Origin: Piliocolobus tephrosceles
Taxonomy: Eukaryota; Chordata; Mammalia; Primates; Cercopithecidae
Length of the DNA: 64,000 nt
Assembly: GCF_002776525.5 (NCBI RefSeq)
Contig: NC_045441.1
Coordinates: forward strand, 117,847,210 to 117,911,209
Direction: 5' to 3'
Part shown: in pieces, positions 12,306 to 25,900 of the stretch
How the letters are laid out: each line of letters opens with the position of its first letter
Position numbering within the stretch: position 1 is the stretch's first letter
Notes under the pieces: model-generated
Told to the model about the DNA's origin: nothing
What the model saw: only the letters and a program-made list of their open reading frames with translations
Database searches by the model: none
Program-made: the position numbers and the translations under genes

Positions 12306-14092
12306 CATTGGTGTTAACACAGATTTTCTGTAACATAGTTGTACCGGGGATATTGGAAGGACAGAGGTGTAGCCAAGGATAGCCATGGGAAATGCTAGCT
12401 AGACCATAAGGCCCTAGATTCTCACTCTCTGAACTCTTAAGTATGGATGTTGCTGATGCTGTAATTTATGTATCAGAGTTAAGACAGCTGAAATAACACT
12501 TGCCTTTTCCTGGCCAATTGCCAGATCCAGTAAACGGAATTGGAGCTTGGAGAACACAGGCAGGCAGGAACCATATTGCTGCCAAGTACCGCCCAATTAA
12601 TTCAGTAAGATGTATTAATCCAGTAAAATGTGCAAGACACTGTATTAGGGACAATATAGGGATAATAATTTGTGCTGGCTGATATGTAGACATTATTCCA
12701 GAAGTGCAGATTCTAAAGGGGAGCTAAGGAGACAACTTAAAGTAGCCTATGGTCATTGTTATTGAGTGGTTCAAATGAGTTTTATAGAAGTTTATATTGG
12801 ATCATACCCTTTTTGTCCAAAAAGAAAAAAATAACAGATCACTTCCAGCTAGAGTGATCATAGTAGGTAGGTCTTCTAGGATCTTAAATTTATTTGTAGA
12901 CATCTGGCACTGAAGGAAGGTTGAGCTAAATTAACTACCAAATTCTCAACAATGTCACGCTTGTTACACATGCACAGCAAAATTACAGCTAGAAACCAAG
13001 GCTTCTTTAAAAAGTGTTTTATTCTCTAGCCAGAAAAATTTTAAGTTTGTGCTGGTTGCTTTCGTTATAGAACTAAGGAAGCTTGAGTAATAGTTTGAGA
13101 CATACTGGTTTGCTGCGTCCTAGTCCTCCGTCTAGGACATCTAGAGTTTTTCTTCTGCAGCCAGATTTTGTACTTTTATTATCTCAGCTGTCTTGTAGAT
13201 GTATTCCCTCCATCACACTATATAATTAGAATGTATTGATGAACCGATGTAACTTCATCACTAGAGAGACGTTAAATAAATTATGTGTTGGTGTCATGAC
13301 TTTTATCATAAAGGATGCCATCACTTTTATGTGATGGTCCATTGGTATAGTACTAAAGTTTTTAAGTAAAGAATGTCAGATAGATAACCAGATAACTTCA
13401 TTTTCTAGATCTCATAACCTGGGCCTTAGTATATTTAAATTGCTATCAGGCTGTTCCCTGTAATCTCCAATTGAAGTAGACAGTTAAACAATGAGATCCT
13501 GCTTTTGCTGCATTATGGAGAAGTAAATGCCTTTTCTGGTGAATATCCATCCAGCTCAGAGAACTGGAATTTTACTACCACACCCATTTCTCCCAATTGT
13601 TAACATTGAGCAATGGGTCTTTGGTCAACCAGAATAACTGTTGGATCACTCAGTGTTAACATTCTTGTGAAGTTGAATTTAAACGTCTAAATTTCCCTGA
13701 AACAATTTAAGTATTCTGTAACCAGTGGCACTTTACCAAAATTGAAAGCTTGGGCCATATATCGATTGCAATACTGGTCCAATGGATGTCCACTATGGAC
13801 ACTAAGGACAAAAATTTCCTTGAAAGCTCTTAAGTTCTTACCTGAAGGGTGGGTCAGGGAGGAGTGGTAAGAATTTAGGGCTTTTAAGGACATTTTTGGA
13901 TGGATCGAAGAAACCAATTCTTAAGACTCGTTGTTATTAAAATCACACTTAACCCTGTTAATCTTTTCTTTTTAAAAATTACTGGAACAATTCATGAAAA
14001 CAGCTTTATAGAAGATCATTATTAGTGACATTAATACTACAAAAGGATAATAGCTACTGGACATCTTTTCTAATCTTTTGGTTTGTGCCTAA

Positions 14093-14327
14093 CATGCTGT
14101 CCAATAAAAATGTAATACAAGTCACATATGTAATTTTAAATTTTCAGGTGAAAATCTAAAACAGGTGAAAGTAATGTTAATAATATTTAATCTAATACAT
14201 ATAAAATACCATTCTTTAGATATGAAATGTAACACTTATACCAATCTCAGTTCACACTAGCCACATTTCAAGTGCTTAGTAGTCACATGTGGCTAGTGGC
14301 TACTGTACTGGGCAGTACAGGTCTAGA
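14093..14327 (+). mobile_element. Fossil hAT-type MITE (MER3/MER33-like)
   Basis: It begins 'catgctgtccaataaaaatgtaatacaagtcacatatgtaattttaaattttc' and ends 'cacatgtggctagtggctactgtactgggcagtacag'. It is non-coding and about 235 bp. A second copy of the same family in the same orientation is at 32097-32346. The family name is given from memory of the consensus. Confidence 0.7.
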
Positions 14328-14696
14328 TTTTTTTTTTTCCCCAAGAAAAAAATATTAGATATTGCCTTTCGTGGAAGAGAGACAAAATTTTAGGAGAAAC
14401 TCATATTTGAGAAATGGGGGGTGGGGAGATTCAGTTTTCACAAGCATTGGTTTACTTTCTAGATCGCATGATAAAAGCTCATACAGTTAAGTCTTTCGTT
14501 TACGTGTATCATATTTTTCCTAATATTATGTTGTCCGTTATGTTCATAGTATATCCACTGGACCAGTATTGTGATCAATATATATGGCCCAGTGGATGCA
14601 CAAAGATCTTTCCAGCTGGAAGTGATCTGTGATCTGTACCTATTCCTCTAAACTGTTTTTTACTTTTTAGATGACAGTATCCAACTTAAACTTTTT

Positions 14697-14986
14697 TCTT
14701 TTTTTTTTTTTTTTTTGAGACAGAGTCTTGTTTCCTCACCAAGGCTGGAGTGTGGTGGCATGATCATGGCTCACTGCAACCTCGTGTCTCCGGGGCTCAG
14801 GCGATCCTCCCACCTCAGCTTCCCGAGTAGCTGGGACTATAGCTGCACCACCACACCCAGCTAGTTTTTTGTATTTTTGGTGGAGATGGGGTTGCCTAGG
14901 CTGCTCTTGAACTCCAGCATTCCATCCACCTCGGCCCCCCAAAGTGCTGGGATTACAGGTGTGAGCCACTGCCAGATAGCTGGCCC
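14697..14986 (-). repeat. Alu element, antisense
   Basis: Poly-T head, 'gagacagagtcttg', through to 'attacaggtgtgagccactgcc'. It has an internal deletion around 14885-14900. Confidence 0.94.
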
Positions 14987-15106
14987 AATCTAAACTTTTA
15001 TAAAGTGTTGAAGTGGGTGAGGAAAATGGTGAGAAGGGCCATTAACTTTGTATCATTTGGTTTCAATTTGGTTGAAAAGACAAAGATGCTTCAGAAATGA
15101 AGTGCA

Positions 15107-15401
15107 CTAGCTGGTCGTGGTAGCTCACTCCTGTAATCCCGACACTTTGGGAGGCCAAGACTGAGATGGGAGGATCACTTGAGGTTAGGAGTTCGAGACC
15201 TACCTGGACAACATGGTGAAACCCCGTATCTACTAAAAATACAAAAATTATTCGGGCGTGGTGGAGCATGCCTGTAATCCCAGCTATTCAGGAGGCTGAG
15301 GCAGGAGAATCACTTGAACCCAGGAGGTGGAGGTTGCAGTGAGCCAGGATCACACTACTGCGCTCCATCCTGGGCGACAGAGACTGAGTCTCAACAAAAG
15401 A
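15107..15401 (+). repeat. Alu element, sense
   Basis: Starts 'ctggtcgtggtagctcactcctgtaatcccgacac' and ends 'gactgagtctcaacaaaag'. Confidence 0.94.
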
Positions 15402-16528
15402 AAATGAAGTGCACTAATGTAGTTTTTCAAATGCTGTGTATGAAGTTATTTTTTTTACTGTTCCTTTTCACATCTTCCCACATAAAATATCCTTTGTCTT
15501 AGATGTCCTTTGTTTCTGCTTGAACATACACACACGCTCCATACCAAAAACCATATGGTTTTAGATAAATCTAGTACAGTTTTTGGTATGGATGGTGTTT
15601 TTTGTTTTTAGTGTCTGTATTCATAAAACAAGAGGCCTTCTGTTAAAGTTTCTAATAGCCAGGAGTTGGTATATGTGAGCACAAAGGATGTTTTGTTTTT
15701 TTTAAGTAGAACTTACTTAAAGTGCAGATTTTTCATTCCTCCCTGCAGAAAGATAAAAAAGTTAAAGATGGACCATTGACTTTGTCCATCTGGTGGTCTT
15801 TGATGACGCTTGTAGGCAGTTTCATCAATAGTAAGGAAGCCAGATTTCAGGGTAGCATTGGATGGTGAGGAAGCAGAGGCAGCAGGGTAGAAACTGTGTG
15901 GGTGAGGGAAAGGGAAGCGCAGGCTTGAAGGAATAGCACAGTCTGGGAAAGACTGTGGGTAGTGGAGACCTGAGAAGCATTGATTGACAGAATGGAGGAG
16001 CCTGTTTAAGGATGAGATTGGAAGTTTAATCGAGAGAGGGGAAGGAAGGAGAAATAGGTGAGTGATAAAGCTAAATCGCTTTTCCTCTTGGGAATTCTGG
16101 TATCCTTGTATCAAGATGTTAAGCCTGAAACATAAATGTAGTTTTCCCTCTAAATCACAAAGTGAACCAATATATTACATTTCTGTATGCTACATGTCTT
16201 AAAATGTGGTATAGTATCCTTTCCAGGCCCTGATAATGTTAGAGTACATAAGCATTTATTCATATTGTAATATTTGGGGTTGGCAAGAATTGTTAGGGTA
16301 TTATGCTATATTTTATTTTGAGAATGTAATCATTTGTAAAATTTTCCTAAAGATAAAGTCCCCTTAGGCATAAGGAAAATGCTTTGTTGCAGTGACTCTT
16401 GATTTTACTTGATTCTGCAAGCCTCTGTCATTATTCATATTGTTGGGATATATCCCAAAACATCAACAATATATAATTCTGTTTTTTGTTTCCAAAGTTT
16501 TGTTTATCTACAGAATTATTTGTTTATA

Positions 16529-16800
16529 GGCTGGGTATGGTAGCTCACGACTGTAATCCCAGCACTTTGGGAGGCCAGGGCAGGAGGATCACTTGAGACC
16601 AGCCTGGGCAACATAGTGAGACTCTACAACTTTTTTTTTTTTTAATTAGCTGGGCATGGTGGTGCACACTTGTACTCCCAGCTACTTGGGAGACTGAAGT
16701 GGGAGAACGGTCTGAGCCCCGGAGGTCCAGACTGCAGTGAGCTATCATCACACCACTCCAAGTAGCCTGGGTGACAGAGTAAGACACTCTCTCAAAATAA
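16529..16800 (+). repeat. Alu element (J/S), sense
   Basis: 'ggctgggtatggtagctcacgactgtaatcccagc' to 'agacactctctcaaaataa'. The middle A-rich tract has changed to a T-run at 16631. Confidence 0.92.
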
Positions 16801-17367
16801 GACTTGTTTATAATTTGAGATAGAAGTTTCATTTTGCCCTGAAGTAAAGGCATGGTCACTTTAATGTTGTATTTATAGAGCCACTAAATCTCGAATTATC
16901 TGTTTACTCTTTAACTGATTTGATTGATCAGTTGAATTATTGGAGGGTCAGCCAGAGTGGTGTTATTCACCCAGAGCAGTATTTTACAAGTGATACACAC
17001 AGAAAGCTAATAAACATGAGAGTGTGCTGTTCATACAAATTAGACAATACAACAGGATACAGTATTAAAATTCAGTTTCACACCAGTCTTACCAACCCAC
17101 CCCATTCCTGTCTCTTCCATGAACTTTGAGGTTACCACTGTTTGCACATGGGTGTTTATCTTTCCACACCATTTATGTGCATGTTGTATTTTATACAAAT
17201 AAAAACAAGCTGGGGAGATAGTTTAATTTTGTTTTGCTTTTTATGTAAATGAGATCTTCACATTGTTTTGCACCTTGCTTTTTTTGTTCACTTGACATAT
17301 CATGGTGAGTTCTCCATATCACTGTAGATAGATGCGTCTCATTCTTTTTTTTTTTTTTTACACTCTT

Positions 17368-17661
17368 TTTTTTTTTTTTTTGAGAAAGGGTCTCACTCTG
17401 TCACCCAGGCTGAAGTACAGTGGCACGATCTCAGCTCACTGCAGCCTCCGCCTCCCGGGTTCCAGCACTTCTCATGCCTCAGCCTTCTGAGTAGCTGGGA
17501 CTACAGGCGTGCGCCACCACACCCAGCTAAGTTTTGTATTTTTAGCAGAGACAGGGTTTCACCATGTTTCTCAGGCTGGTCTCGAACTCCTAACCTCAAG
17601 TGATCTTCCTGTCTTGGCCTCCCAAAGTGCTGGGATTACAGGCATGAGCCACCACGCCTGG
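17368..17661 (-). repeat. Alu element, antisense (1 of 3 in a row)
   Basis: T-run, then 'gagaaagggtctcactctgtcacccagg', to 'gagccaccacgcctggc'. Confidence 0.95.
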
Positions 17662-17665
17662 CTTC

Positions 17666-17958
17666 TTTTTTTTTTTTTTCCAGACAAGGTCTCTGTCACC
17701 CAGGTTGGAGTTCTGTGGCACAATCTCAGCTCACTGCAACCTCCACCTGGTGGGTTCAAGCTATCCTCCCACTTCAGCCTCCTGAGTAGCTGGGACTACA
17801 GGTGTGTGCCACCATGCCCGGCTAATTTTTGTATTTCTAGTAGAGACAGGGTTTCGCTATGTCACCCAGGCTTGTCTTAAACTCCTGGATGCAAGTGATC
17901 CACCTGCATCAGCCTCCCGAAGTGTTGGGATTACAGGCATGAGCCACCACGCCCGGCC
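17666..17958 (-). repeat. Alu element, antisense (2 of 3)
   Basis: T-run, 'ccagacaaggtctctgtcacccaggttgg', to 'catgagccaccacgcccggcc'. It directly abuts the previous Alu. Confidence 0.95.
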
Positions 17959-17969
17959 TCACGTCGTTC

Positions 17970-18259
17970 TTTTTTTGAGACTGAGTCTCGCTCTGTAGCC
18001 CAGGCTGGAGTGCAGTGGTGCGATCTCGGCTGACTGCAAGCTCTGCCTCCCGGCTTCACACCATTCTCCTGCCTCAGCCTCCCAAGTAGCTGGGACTACA
18101 GGTGCCCGCCTCCATGCCTGGCTAATATTTTGTATTTTTAGTAGATGGGGTTTCAGCATCCCATTAGCCAGGATGGTCTCTATCTCCTGACCTTGTGATC
18201 CGCCCACCTTGGCCTCCCAATGTGCTGGGATTACAAGCGTGAGCCACCGCGCCTGGCCC
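17970..18259 (-). repeat. AluS/Y element, antisense (3 of 3)
   Basis: 'tttttttgagactgagtctcgctctgtagcccagg' to 'gtgagccaccgcgcctggcc'. The three same-orientation Alus form a cluster of about 890 bp. Confidence 0.95.
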
Positions 18260-19204
18260 ATTCTTTTTAACCTTTGTGTATTTTTCCGTAATAAAGATTT
18301 AATATATTTTGCCAATTCTCTTTTTATTTGTTTTCCGAGTTTTTAATCATTATGAACTGTTATCATTGAACATCTTACTTAAGCATCTTTGTCTGTAAAT
18401 GTGGGTATTTTGATGTGATTGAATGAAACAATGTTGAGAAACATAGCCAAGTTCTAACATTGATAGGAATAGAGTAAGATAAGTACCATCTTTGACCCCT
18501 TTCTCTGTGGGTTTCATGGTCTTGCTTTCACATTGCTTCTTCTGATGGGTTTTCATAAGTCTTAACCTTCACATCATCAGTAACAGTACCTTTTTTGAGA
18601 CTTGGGGCACTGCCCGCCTGCCCTCCCACCCCCATTATCTCCTTAGGTACATTTCTGTTTGTCTTACTGCATTGTCATATTTACTCTAGAACACTTTCCA
18701 CTCTCCACTGATACGTCCGCTGCCATTTCAGGACCTCCCACCCTCCCCCACTGAGCTGCTTTCCCAGTGATGAAAGAAAATGTAAAATCCTGAAAACCCT
18801 TCTTCTTGATTTTTAATTTTTTTTTTCCTCTAAGACTTTAACCACTCTGGATAGTACTGTGGGGAATCAGTAGAGTGTACTAAACAGATTTCTACTCTGC
18901 AGCTTCTTTGCAGGTTTTTTGTCACATTTTTTCAGTCAAGTGTTCCAGCTTTGTGCTTGTTCATTAGAGTCTCCTGTGACTACAGAGATTCTGAAAGTTT
19001 GAATCAGGGCCTGGAAATCTGTACTTTGAACAGTACTACAGGTGGTATTTATGCCTAGACAAGTATGGGAAACAACTGTGCAGAAGGATAAAGAAGTTCT
19101 TACCTGTGGCCAGATCATTTTAATGATTTGGCCTTTGAAGGTGACTCAGGGTTGAGCCTGGATGTCGGAGACTTGGTGCTATAGACCAAGGAAGCTGCCA
19201 AGTG

Positions 19205-19345
19205 TTTCACTGGTTCCTAATCTCAGGAACATCAGAATCACCTGAAAAACATTTAAAGCTGCAAATGTCTGAATTCGACTTCAGAGAATCTAAATCAATA
19301 GGGGAAACTTAAAGCTTCCTAGATGATTCTAATAATCAGCCATAT
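19205..19345. repeat. MER5-like hAT fossil (probable)
   Basis: 'aggaacatcagaatcacctgaaaaacatttaaagctgcaaatgtctg' followed by 'gagaatctaaatcaatagggg' resembles the MER5A/B family. It lies about 400 bp upstream of CALU exon 2. Confidence 0.6.
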
Positions 19346-19741
19346 TTGGTGACCAGACCACCAATGCGTACAAAAAGGAAAGGATTTGGAATCAGCATTT
19401 AAATCTTGGTTCTTTCACTTTTAATTCTTACGAATTTAGGCAAAAGGATTAAAGTTCTACTTTGGTATCTTTTGAAAGAAAACAGAAAGTGGACATTTTA
19501 AGTATAAGTTTCTTATCAGCCTACAATCAGATGAAGGAAACTGGTAAAAATTTCTCACCATAATAATTGAAGAGTCTGATATTCCACCATACTTATTTTA
19601 TGGATTAAGTAATTGGGATAATATAAAAGACTTGCATAGATGTGTGTATCGCATTAATAATTTGGGATGTGAGCTTTTAATTTCTTGTTTAGTTATTAAG
19701 CATACTGCCTCCTGAATTAACTGCTTTTCATTTTCTTTAAG

Positions 19742-19973
19742 ATCTAATTATCATGGACCTGCGACAGTTTCTTATGTGCCTGTCCCTGTGCACAGCCTTT
19801 GCCTTGAGCAAGCCCACAGAAAAGAAGGACCGTGTACATCATGAGCCTCAGCTCAGTGACAAGATTCACAATGATGCTCAGAGTTTTGATTATGACCATG
19901 ATGCCTTCTTGGGTGCTGAAGAAGCAAAGACCTTTGATCAGCTGACACCAGAAGAGAGCAAGGAAAGGCTTGG
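19742..19973 (+). CDS. CALU: CALU exon 2 (first coding exon, residues 1-74)
   Basis: The acceptor TTTCTTTAAG ends at 19741 and the start codon is at 19753. The exon encodes the signal peptide and an acidic, His-rich linker ([20 protein letters not shown]) up to ERLG. The donor is GG|GTAAGG. It ends with two bases of codon 74, and both exon 3 alternatives supply the third. Confidence 0.97.
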
Positions 19974-22900
19974 GTAAGGTGCCAGCTCTCAGGGGGTCTA
20001 GTGTGGGTAATGACATTCTTTATAAAGGCTAATTCTTTCCTTCTTTTCTGGCTCAGTTATGAGTAAAATTGTATTGAACTATTAATATATCTTCTGAAAG
20101 CTAATCATGGAATTACTACCTCTAAAATTTCATTAAGTGCCTGATTTCATACATTTTTAATTGAATAACAGCCTGTGCCTCGTTCTACAAAGCATCATTT
20201 TTGCATAAAAGTACCAAGTACTGCAGGACCCAACTTGAACTGCATTATCTTGCTACCAGAAGAGCATAGCTTGGGGGGATTTCTCATCTCTTCTCATCTC
20301 TGCTGCTTTTAATTTTTAAAAACTGTGCCCTGTTGACCTGGCACAAACCAAGTCTTTGATGGGCTAATAAACTGCACATTGGATCCCTATAAAGTTTATG
20401 GTTTCCCGGGGTGTCCTTCACCCTCTTTATTTTCATTCTCAGATATTTGCTTCATTAAAAAACAAAAATCAAATCAACTTTGTCTTTTAGAAAATTGTAA
20501 CTTAATGTCTGAGTATGAGTTACTGTTTCAGTAACAGCGGGGCCATAGTCAGATTCTTTGGCTCTCTTGGTAGACAGCTTTTGACCTGAAAAATTGATTT
20601 GGTAGAATCCCAGTTGATTATTTCTAATTGGGGATCTGACAGTGTGTTTTTTGGTCCTTCCAAAGCCTTCCTTTTGAAGAAAATGCAGGTCAACTTTGTA
20701 AAAATATTATTCTCAGTGAGCACTATTGGTGCAACTTTCTAAACTGTATTCAAGAGATTTGTGTGGAAAGTTGTGCCACACATAGCAATTTCTAAAAATA
20801 TTTTGCCTTGTTGGGTAGCATTTTGATCATAAGACATTGTTATAGGATTTGCTTTGGAAGATGCTGCAGAATAAATTTATTTTTTTATTGGGTTATCTAC
20901 TGACTGAAGGGTACAGTGTTTTATTCTTCAACATTGACAGAAATAATAAAAATATTTTGCTATGTAGAATGAGTACTATCACATAACACTTGAAAGTAGA
21001 TATAGATAGAAATCCATCACAGAGTTAGTGTTCTATTAGATTGCTTTCCTTTGAGAGACCATTCTCACTTTCAGTTTTAATCTAATAACCGTACTAACAT
21101 TCCAGGTTGAAAATAGAAATGCAGGTCGGGCACGGTGGCTCACGCCTGTAATCCCAGCACTTTGGGAGGCCAAGGTGGGTGGATCACAAGGTCAGGAGAT
21201 TGAGACCATCCTGGCTAACACGGTGAAACGCCGTCTCCACTAAAAAATACAAAAAAAAAAAAACTAGCCAGGTGAGGTGGTGGGCACCTGTAGAACCAGC
21301 TACTCAGGAGACTGAGGCAGGAGAATGGCGTAAACCCAAGAGGCGGAGCTTGCAGTGAGCTGAGATCCAGCCACTGCACTCCAGCCTGAGCGACAGAGCG
21401 AGACTGCGTCTCAAAAAAAAAATTTAGCTGGGCGTGATGGCGGTTGCCTGTAGTCCCAGCTACTCGGGAGGCTGAGGCAGGAGAATGGCATGAACCCGGG
21501 AGGTGGAGCTTGCTGTGAGCTGAAATTGTGCCACTGCATTCCAGCCTGGGCAACAGAGCAAGACTCCGTCTCAAAAAAAAAGAAAAGAAAATAGAAATGC
21601 AGAGGGTATTCTAATTCTTCATGTCACGCCCATTAATATTGTGCATGTCCAACCCACATTTTGGTCTGCACATATTTTTTTCACAGAATTACTCTTAAAT
21701 AATGAAAGGCCCTTAGGTTTGGTGTCATTTAGTGTAGATGGTACTTTAATGAGGATGTTCTGGCTCCTTGCAGGTAGGGATAAAGCTCTGCTGGCAGTTT
21801 TCAGTAGAAAGTACTCCTTTTTGTGATCAGTGAATATTGAAAGTTCGTCACATATACAGATTCTGTATTTGATTTGAATAAGATGATAAAGTCGTGTTTT
21901 TTATGGAATGTACAAATAGACTGTTTGCTTCTCCCAAATTTTGTTGGTAGTGACAAATATCCCTACTTTATATAGTAACATACTGTTGGGAGCAAGAATC
22001 CCACATGAACCTTTTAAAAAACTTATTTACTATGGCATTTCCAGACATTGTTTTGGTAGGGTAATGTATACCAGAACTGGGAACAACAGGTTCCCCCTTT
22101 TTTCCATCTGTCTATAAGACATGTAATTAAGAGGTAAGTCATTGTTTATGCCTTATTTGCAATAATAGCTAAAAGAACACAGGAAGCATTTTAAAACAAT
22201 TCAATATACAAGTTTCAGGTATTTTTTCTTATTAAGAATGTTGACAGGCCATTTCATGTATCATTAAAATGAAGATTTGTTTTGAGGTAGTGGTTCTTAA
22301 TATTTAAAAAGTTTTCTGGCTGGGCACAGTGGCTCACGCCTGTAATCCCAACACTTTGGGAGGCCGCGGTAGGCAGATCATGAGGTCAAGAGATTGAGAC
22401 CATCCTGGCCCATATGGTGAAATCCCGTCTCTACTAAAAATACGAACGTTAGCTGAGCATGGTGGCGCGTGCCTGTAGTACCAGCTTCTCAGGAGACTGA
22501 GGCAGGAGAATTGCTTGAACCCGGGAGGCAGAGGTTACAGTGAGCCGAGATCACGCCACTGCACTCCAGCCTGGCAACAAAGAGAGACTCCGTTCCAAAA
22601 AAAAAAAAAAAAATCCTTGATACGTTTATTATAGAAGTGAACTAGAGAAGTTCATTATCCTTTTGGGGATCACAGGCCCACGCCCTTTGGGAGTCTAATG
22701 AAAGCTAAGGACTTTTCCTCAGAAATGTGCACGCTTATATATACAATTTTGGGCCAGGCACAATGGCTCACAGCTGTAATCCCAGCACTTTGAGAGGCTG
22801 AAGCAGGAAGACTGCTTGAGCTCAGGAGTTTGAGACCAGCCTGGGCAATATAGGGAGACCCTCTCTCTACAACAAATTAAAAAATCAGTTGGACATGGTG

Positions 22901-25900
22901 GCGTGTGCCTGTAGTCCCAGCCACTGAGGAGGTTGAGATGAGAGGATCCCTTCAGCCTGGGAGGTCAAGGCTACAGTGAGCTGTGATTGTACCACTGCCC
23001 TCCAGCCTGGGTGACAGAGCAAGACCCTGTCTCAAAAAATAATAATAACAATAAAAATAAGAAAATTTTGTGTACTGAAAATTTCAGGAATATTGGTCAC
23101 CTTTCTGGAGCCCATTTATTGATCCAAATTCTTAAACAACTGAAGAGTTTGCTTTATGCTCCTTGAAATGTAGAGGTATGTGCTACCTCCTAAAAGAAAT
23201 AACATGAGGTGCATTAATGCATTGTGTCTGTCCTAGAATAAAGGCTTATTTAGTGGCATCCATAGGGTTCTCCGCTGTCACAGGACTATGACACCATTAG
23301 CTTTATAAATTTACACAGGCATTTAAAGATGATAGTTTAGAGCCTTATGCCTAAAATAGGATGTGCCCACTTCCAGTGTACTTACTGCCTGCAGGCTTGA
23401 TGATCAGCAAGAATGGCTTTTACATTTTTAGAGGCTTGTTTAAAAAGAAAAAAATACACACACACACACACCATACCATATGTTGCCCACAAAGTCAAAA
23501 ATATTTACTATCTGTCCCTTTTTTTAAAAAGAAGTTTGCCTTGTAAACTATTTTTCTGTTTAGGTAAAAAAATATATATATCATTTTTTTCTTAAATTTG
23601 CCAACCCCTAGGTTAAACCATTTGAGATGTTTGCATTGAATAGAATGCTCTTTAGCCAGCTTCATTAAGAAAAGCTCGTCTTGAACAGTCATGTCTTTTT
23701 TTAATCTGGGCGATCCTTCTCTTAGGCTATTTATAATAGTTTAAAAATACCTTTTGGGGATAGGAGGGGTTCTGGGTGCCCTTTTTCCTTGCCCTTTATT
23801 TATGAACTGTACAGTGGCACTATTAGTAACCAGTATCATTCGAGCACAAACTGCATCCCATTATAAATAATGTAGAACTTTTTAATGTTGGTATAGCTTC
23901 ATCTGTGAATAGTATTAAAATTCTACAGGACTAAAGTTATAGCAACAAAAATTGTCCTTATGTCTATGTAAATAGAAGAGGATATTTAAGAGATAACTTC
24001 TTTTTTTTTTTTTTTTTTTTTTAAATTGAGACAGGGTCTCACTCTGTCTCCCAGGCTGGAGTGCAGTGGCGCAATCTCAGCTCATTGCAACCACGGCCTC
24101 CCAGGTTCAAGAGATTCTCCTGCTTCAGCCTCCTGAATAGCTGAGATTATAGGCATGCGCCACCATGCCCAGCTAATTTTTGTGTTCTTAGTAGAGAGCT
24201 GGGTTTCACCATGTTGGCCAGGCTGGTCTCGAATTCCTCACCTCCTGCCAGGTGGTCTGTCCACCTTGGCTTCCCAAAGTGCTGAGATTACAGGCGTGAG
24301 CCACTGTACCAGTCCAGAGATAACTTCTTACTGGTTTACCTTTCCTGGTAACATTTTGGAGCAAGATTACACCTTCTCTGAAGGAAAATGCTAGTTACTT
24401 ATAGGATTTAAGTAATAGTTGTATCCAATACCGTATCTGTATCAAGATGAGTCTCTTTTCATAGTGTCACTAGAGCTCTTCAATTCTGATCACTTTCCTA
24501 TGTTTTTTCATGAAATAAACACAAACTGGGGAAAGACATTTGCTACCAAGTGACAATCTTTTCAATCCTTATAGGTAGTTACTTATAGGATTTAAGTAAT
24601 AGTTGTATCTAACACCCTATCTGTATCAAGATGAGTCTCTTTTCATAGTGTCACTAGTGCTCTTCAATTCTGATCACTTTCCTATGTTGTATTCATGAAA
24701 TGAACACAGACTGGGGAAAGACATTATTTGCTACCAAGTGACGATCTTTTCAGTCCTGCAAATAATAGAGCATAGGAGTATACCAAGATTTCGCTTTTGT
24801 TGGAAGTTTTGACTTCAACTTCATATTCCAAACTGGGCTACTTACTTGGGTAACATTACATAGGATGATCTTGCCTCTGTAGTTAAGTGATTGCACCTTT
24901 AAACAGAAGTTTTCATATCATGCCCATATTTTTAAATCCATAAGATGACAGATCTGGAAGAAAGACACATAAAGCTTCATAAAGCTACTGATCCTTTAGC
25001 TTTGTGGTTTTGCTTTATGATCTACATACTAACTCTCTCAGCTTATTAACATTCTCATAATCAGATATACATTCTTACCACATCATTTCCTCAGAGTTCT
25101 CTGTTTTCATGTAAAAATCCAGTTCAACATAGTATTTAAAAGCTGCTAGCCATTTTTTAGATACGCATCTTCCTGTCTTTTTATCTGTTTTTTAAAAATA
25201 ATCTTGCCTTGAGATATAAATGATCCCAGAACTTTTTTGATATCTTCGTATTTTTATCAAAAGTGTTACTTTTTCTAAAAGCAGCTAAATTTTTAAAGTC
25301 TGATGTAAATATTATGAATTTTTAGAAAACCATGATTATTTACCAGGAATTGGAGTTTCTCTTCTGTAAGCAATAAAGAAAAATAAAGTTCAGCCACATC
25401 TTCACTAGAGAAAATAAAAATGAAAAAAAGGAAAAACAAAGTTTTACATATTGTTTGATACAAAGAGTGGAGAACTTGGATAGGAGTGGATATTCACTCC
25501 TGAATTCTAACCATAGGCTGAAATCTACCTCTAAAGAGATAGGCTGAGTTTGCTTTTGGATCCAAGTGCACCAGCCTTGACTGTGTTGACCTTATTCACT
25601 GTGGCTTGTTACAGACCAGTAATGGACCATTTTTTTCAGTTGCTGGCCTGGCAGTTTTGTTTTGGAGACAATTTTTTATTTCTGTGCATTAGCCCTGGGC
25701 ACACACCTGGCTAAGTCCAGAGTTCTGTGTCTTTTTAACCTTTTGCTGGATTTCTCTGCATTTTCTACAGAAAGATTGTAAGTAAAATAGATGGCGACAA
25801 GGACGGGTTTGTCACTGTGGATGAGCTCAAAGACTGGATTAAATTTGCACAAAAGCGCTGGATTTACGAGGATGTAGAGCGACAGTGGAAGGGGCATGAC

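Larger units (their letters stand above)
10671..19741 (+). other. CALU: CALU intron 1
   Basis: About 9.1 kb running from GTAAGT to a pyrimidine-rich TTTTCTTTAAG acceptor. It holds the 3' part of the CpG island, a second copy of a 29-bp stretch (13105-13133), a pair of diverged inverted repeats (13752-13799 and 14541-14590), a hAT fossil and six or more Alus. No independent gene is seen. 11000-12160 and 12310-14090 are unique-looking sequence. Confidence 0.8.
19974..25770 (+). other. CALU: CALU intron 2
   Basis: About 5.8 kb. It contains sense Alus (21125-21590, 22320-23060), an antisense Alu (24001-24315), a 184-bp tandem duplication (24392-24757) and otherwise AT-rich unique sequence (20000-21120, 21600-22310, 23060-24000, 24760-25740). 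No other gene is seen. Confidence 0.85.
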
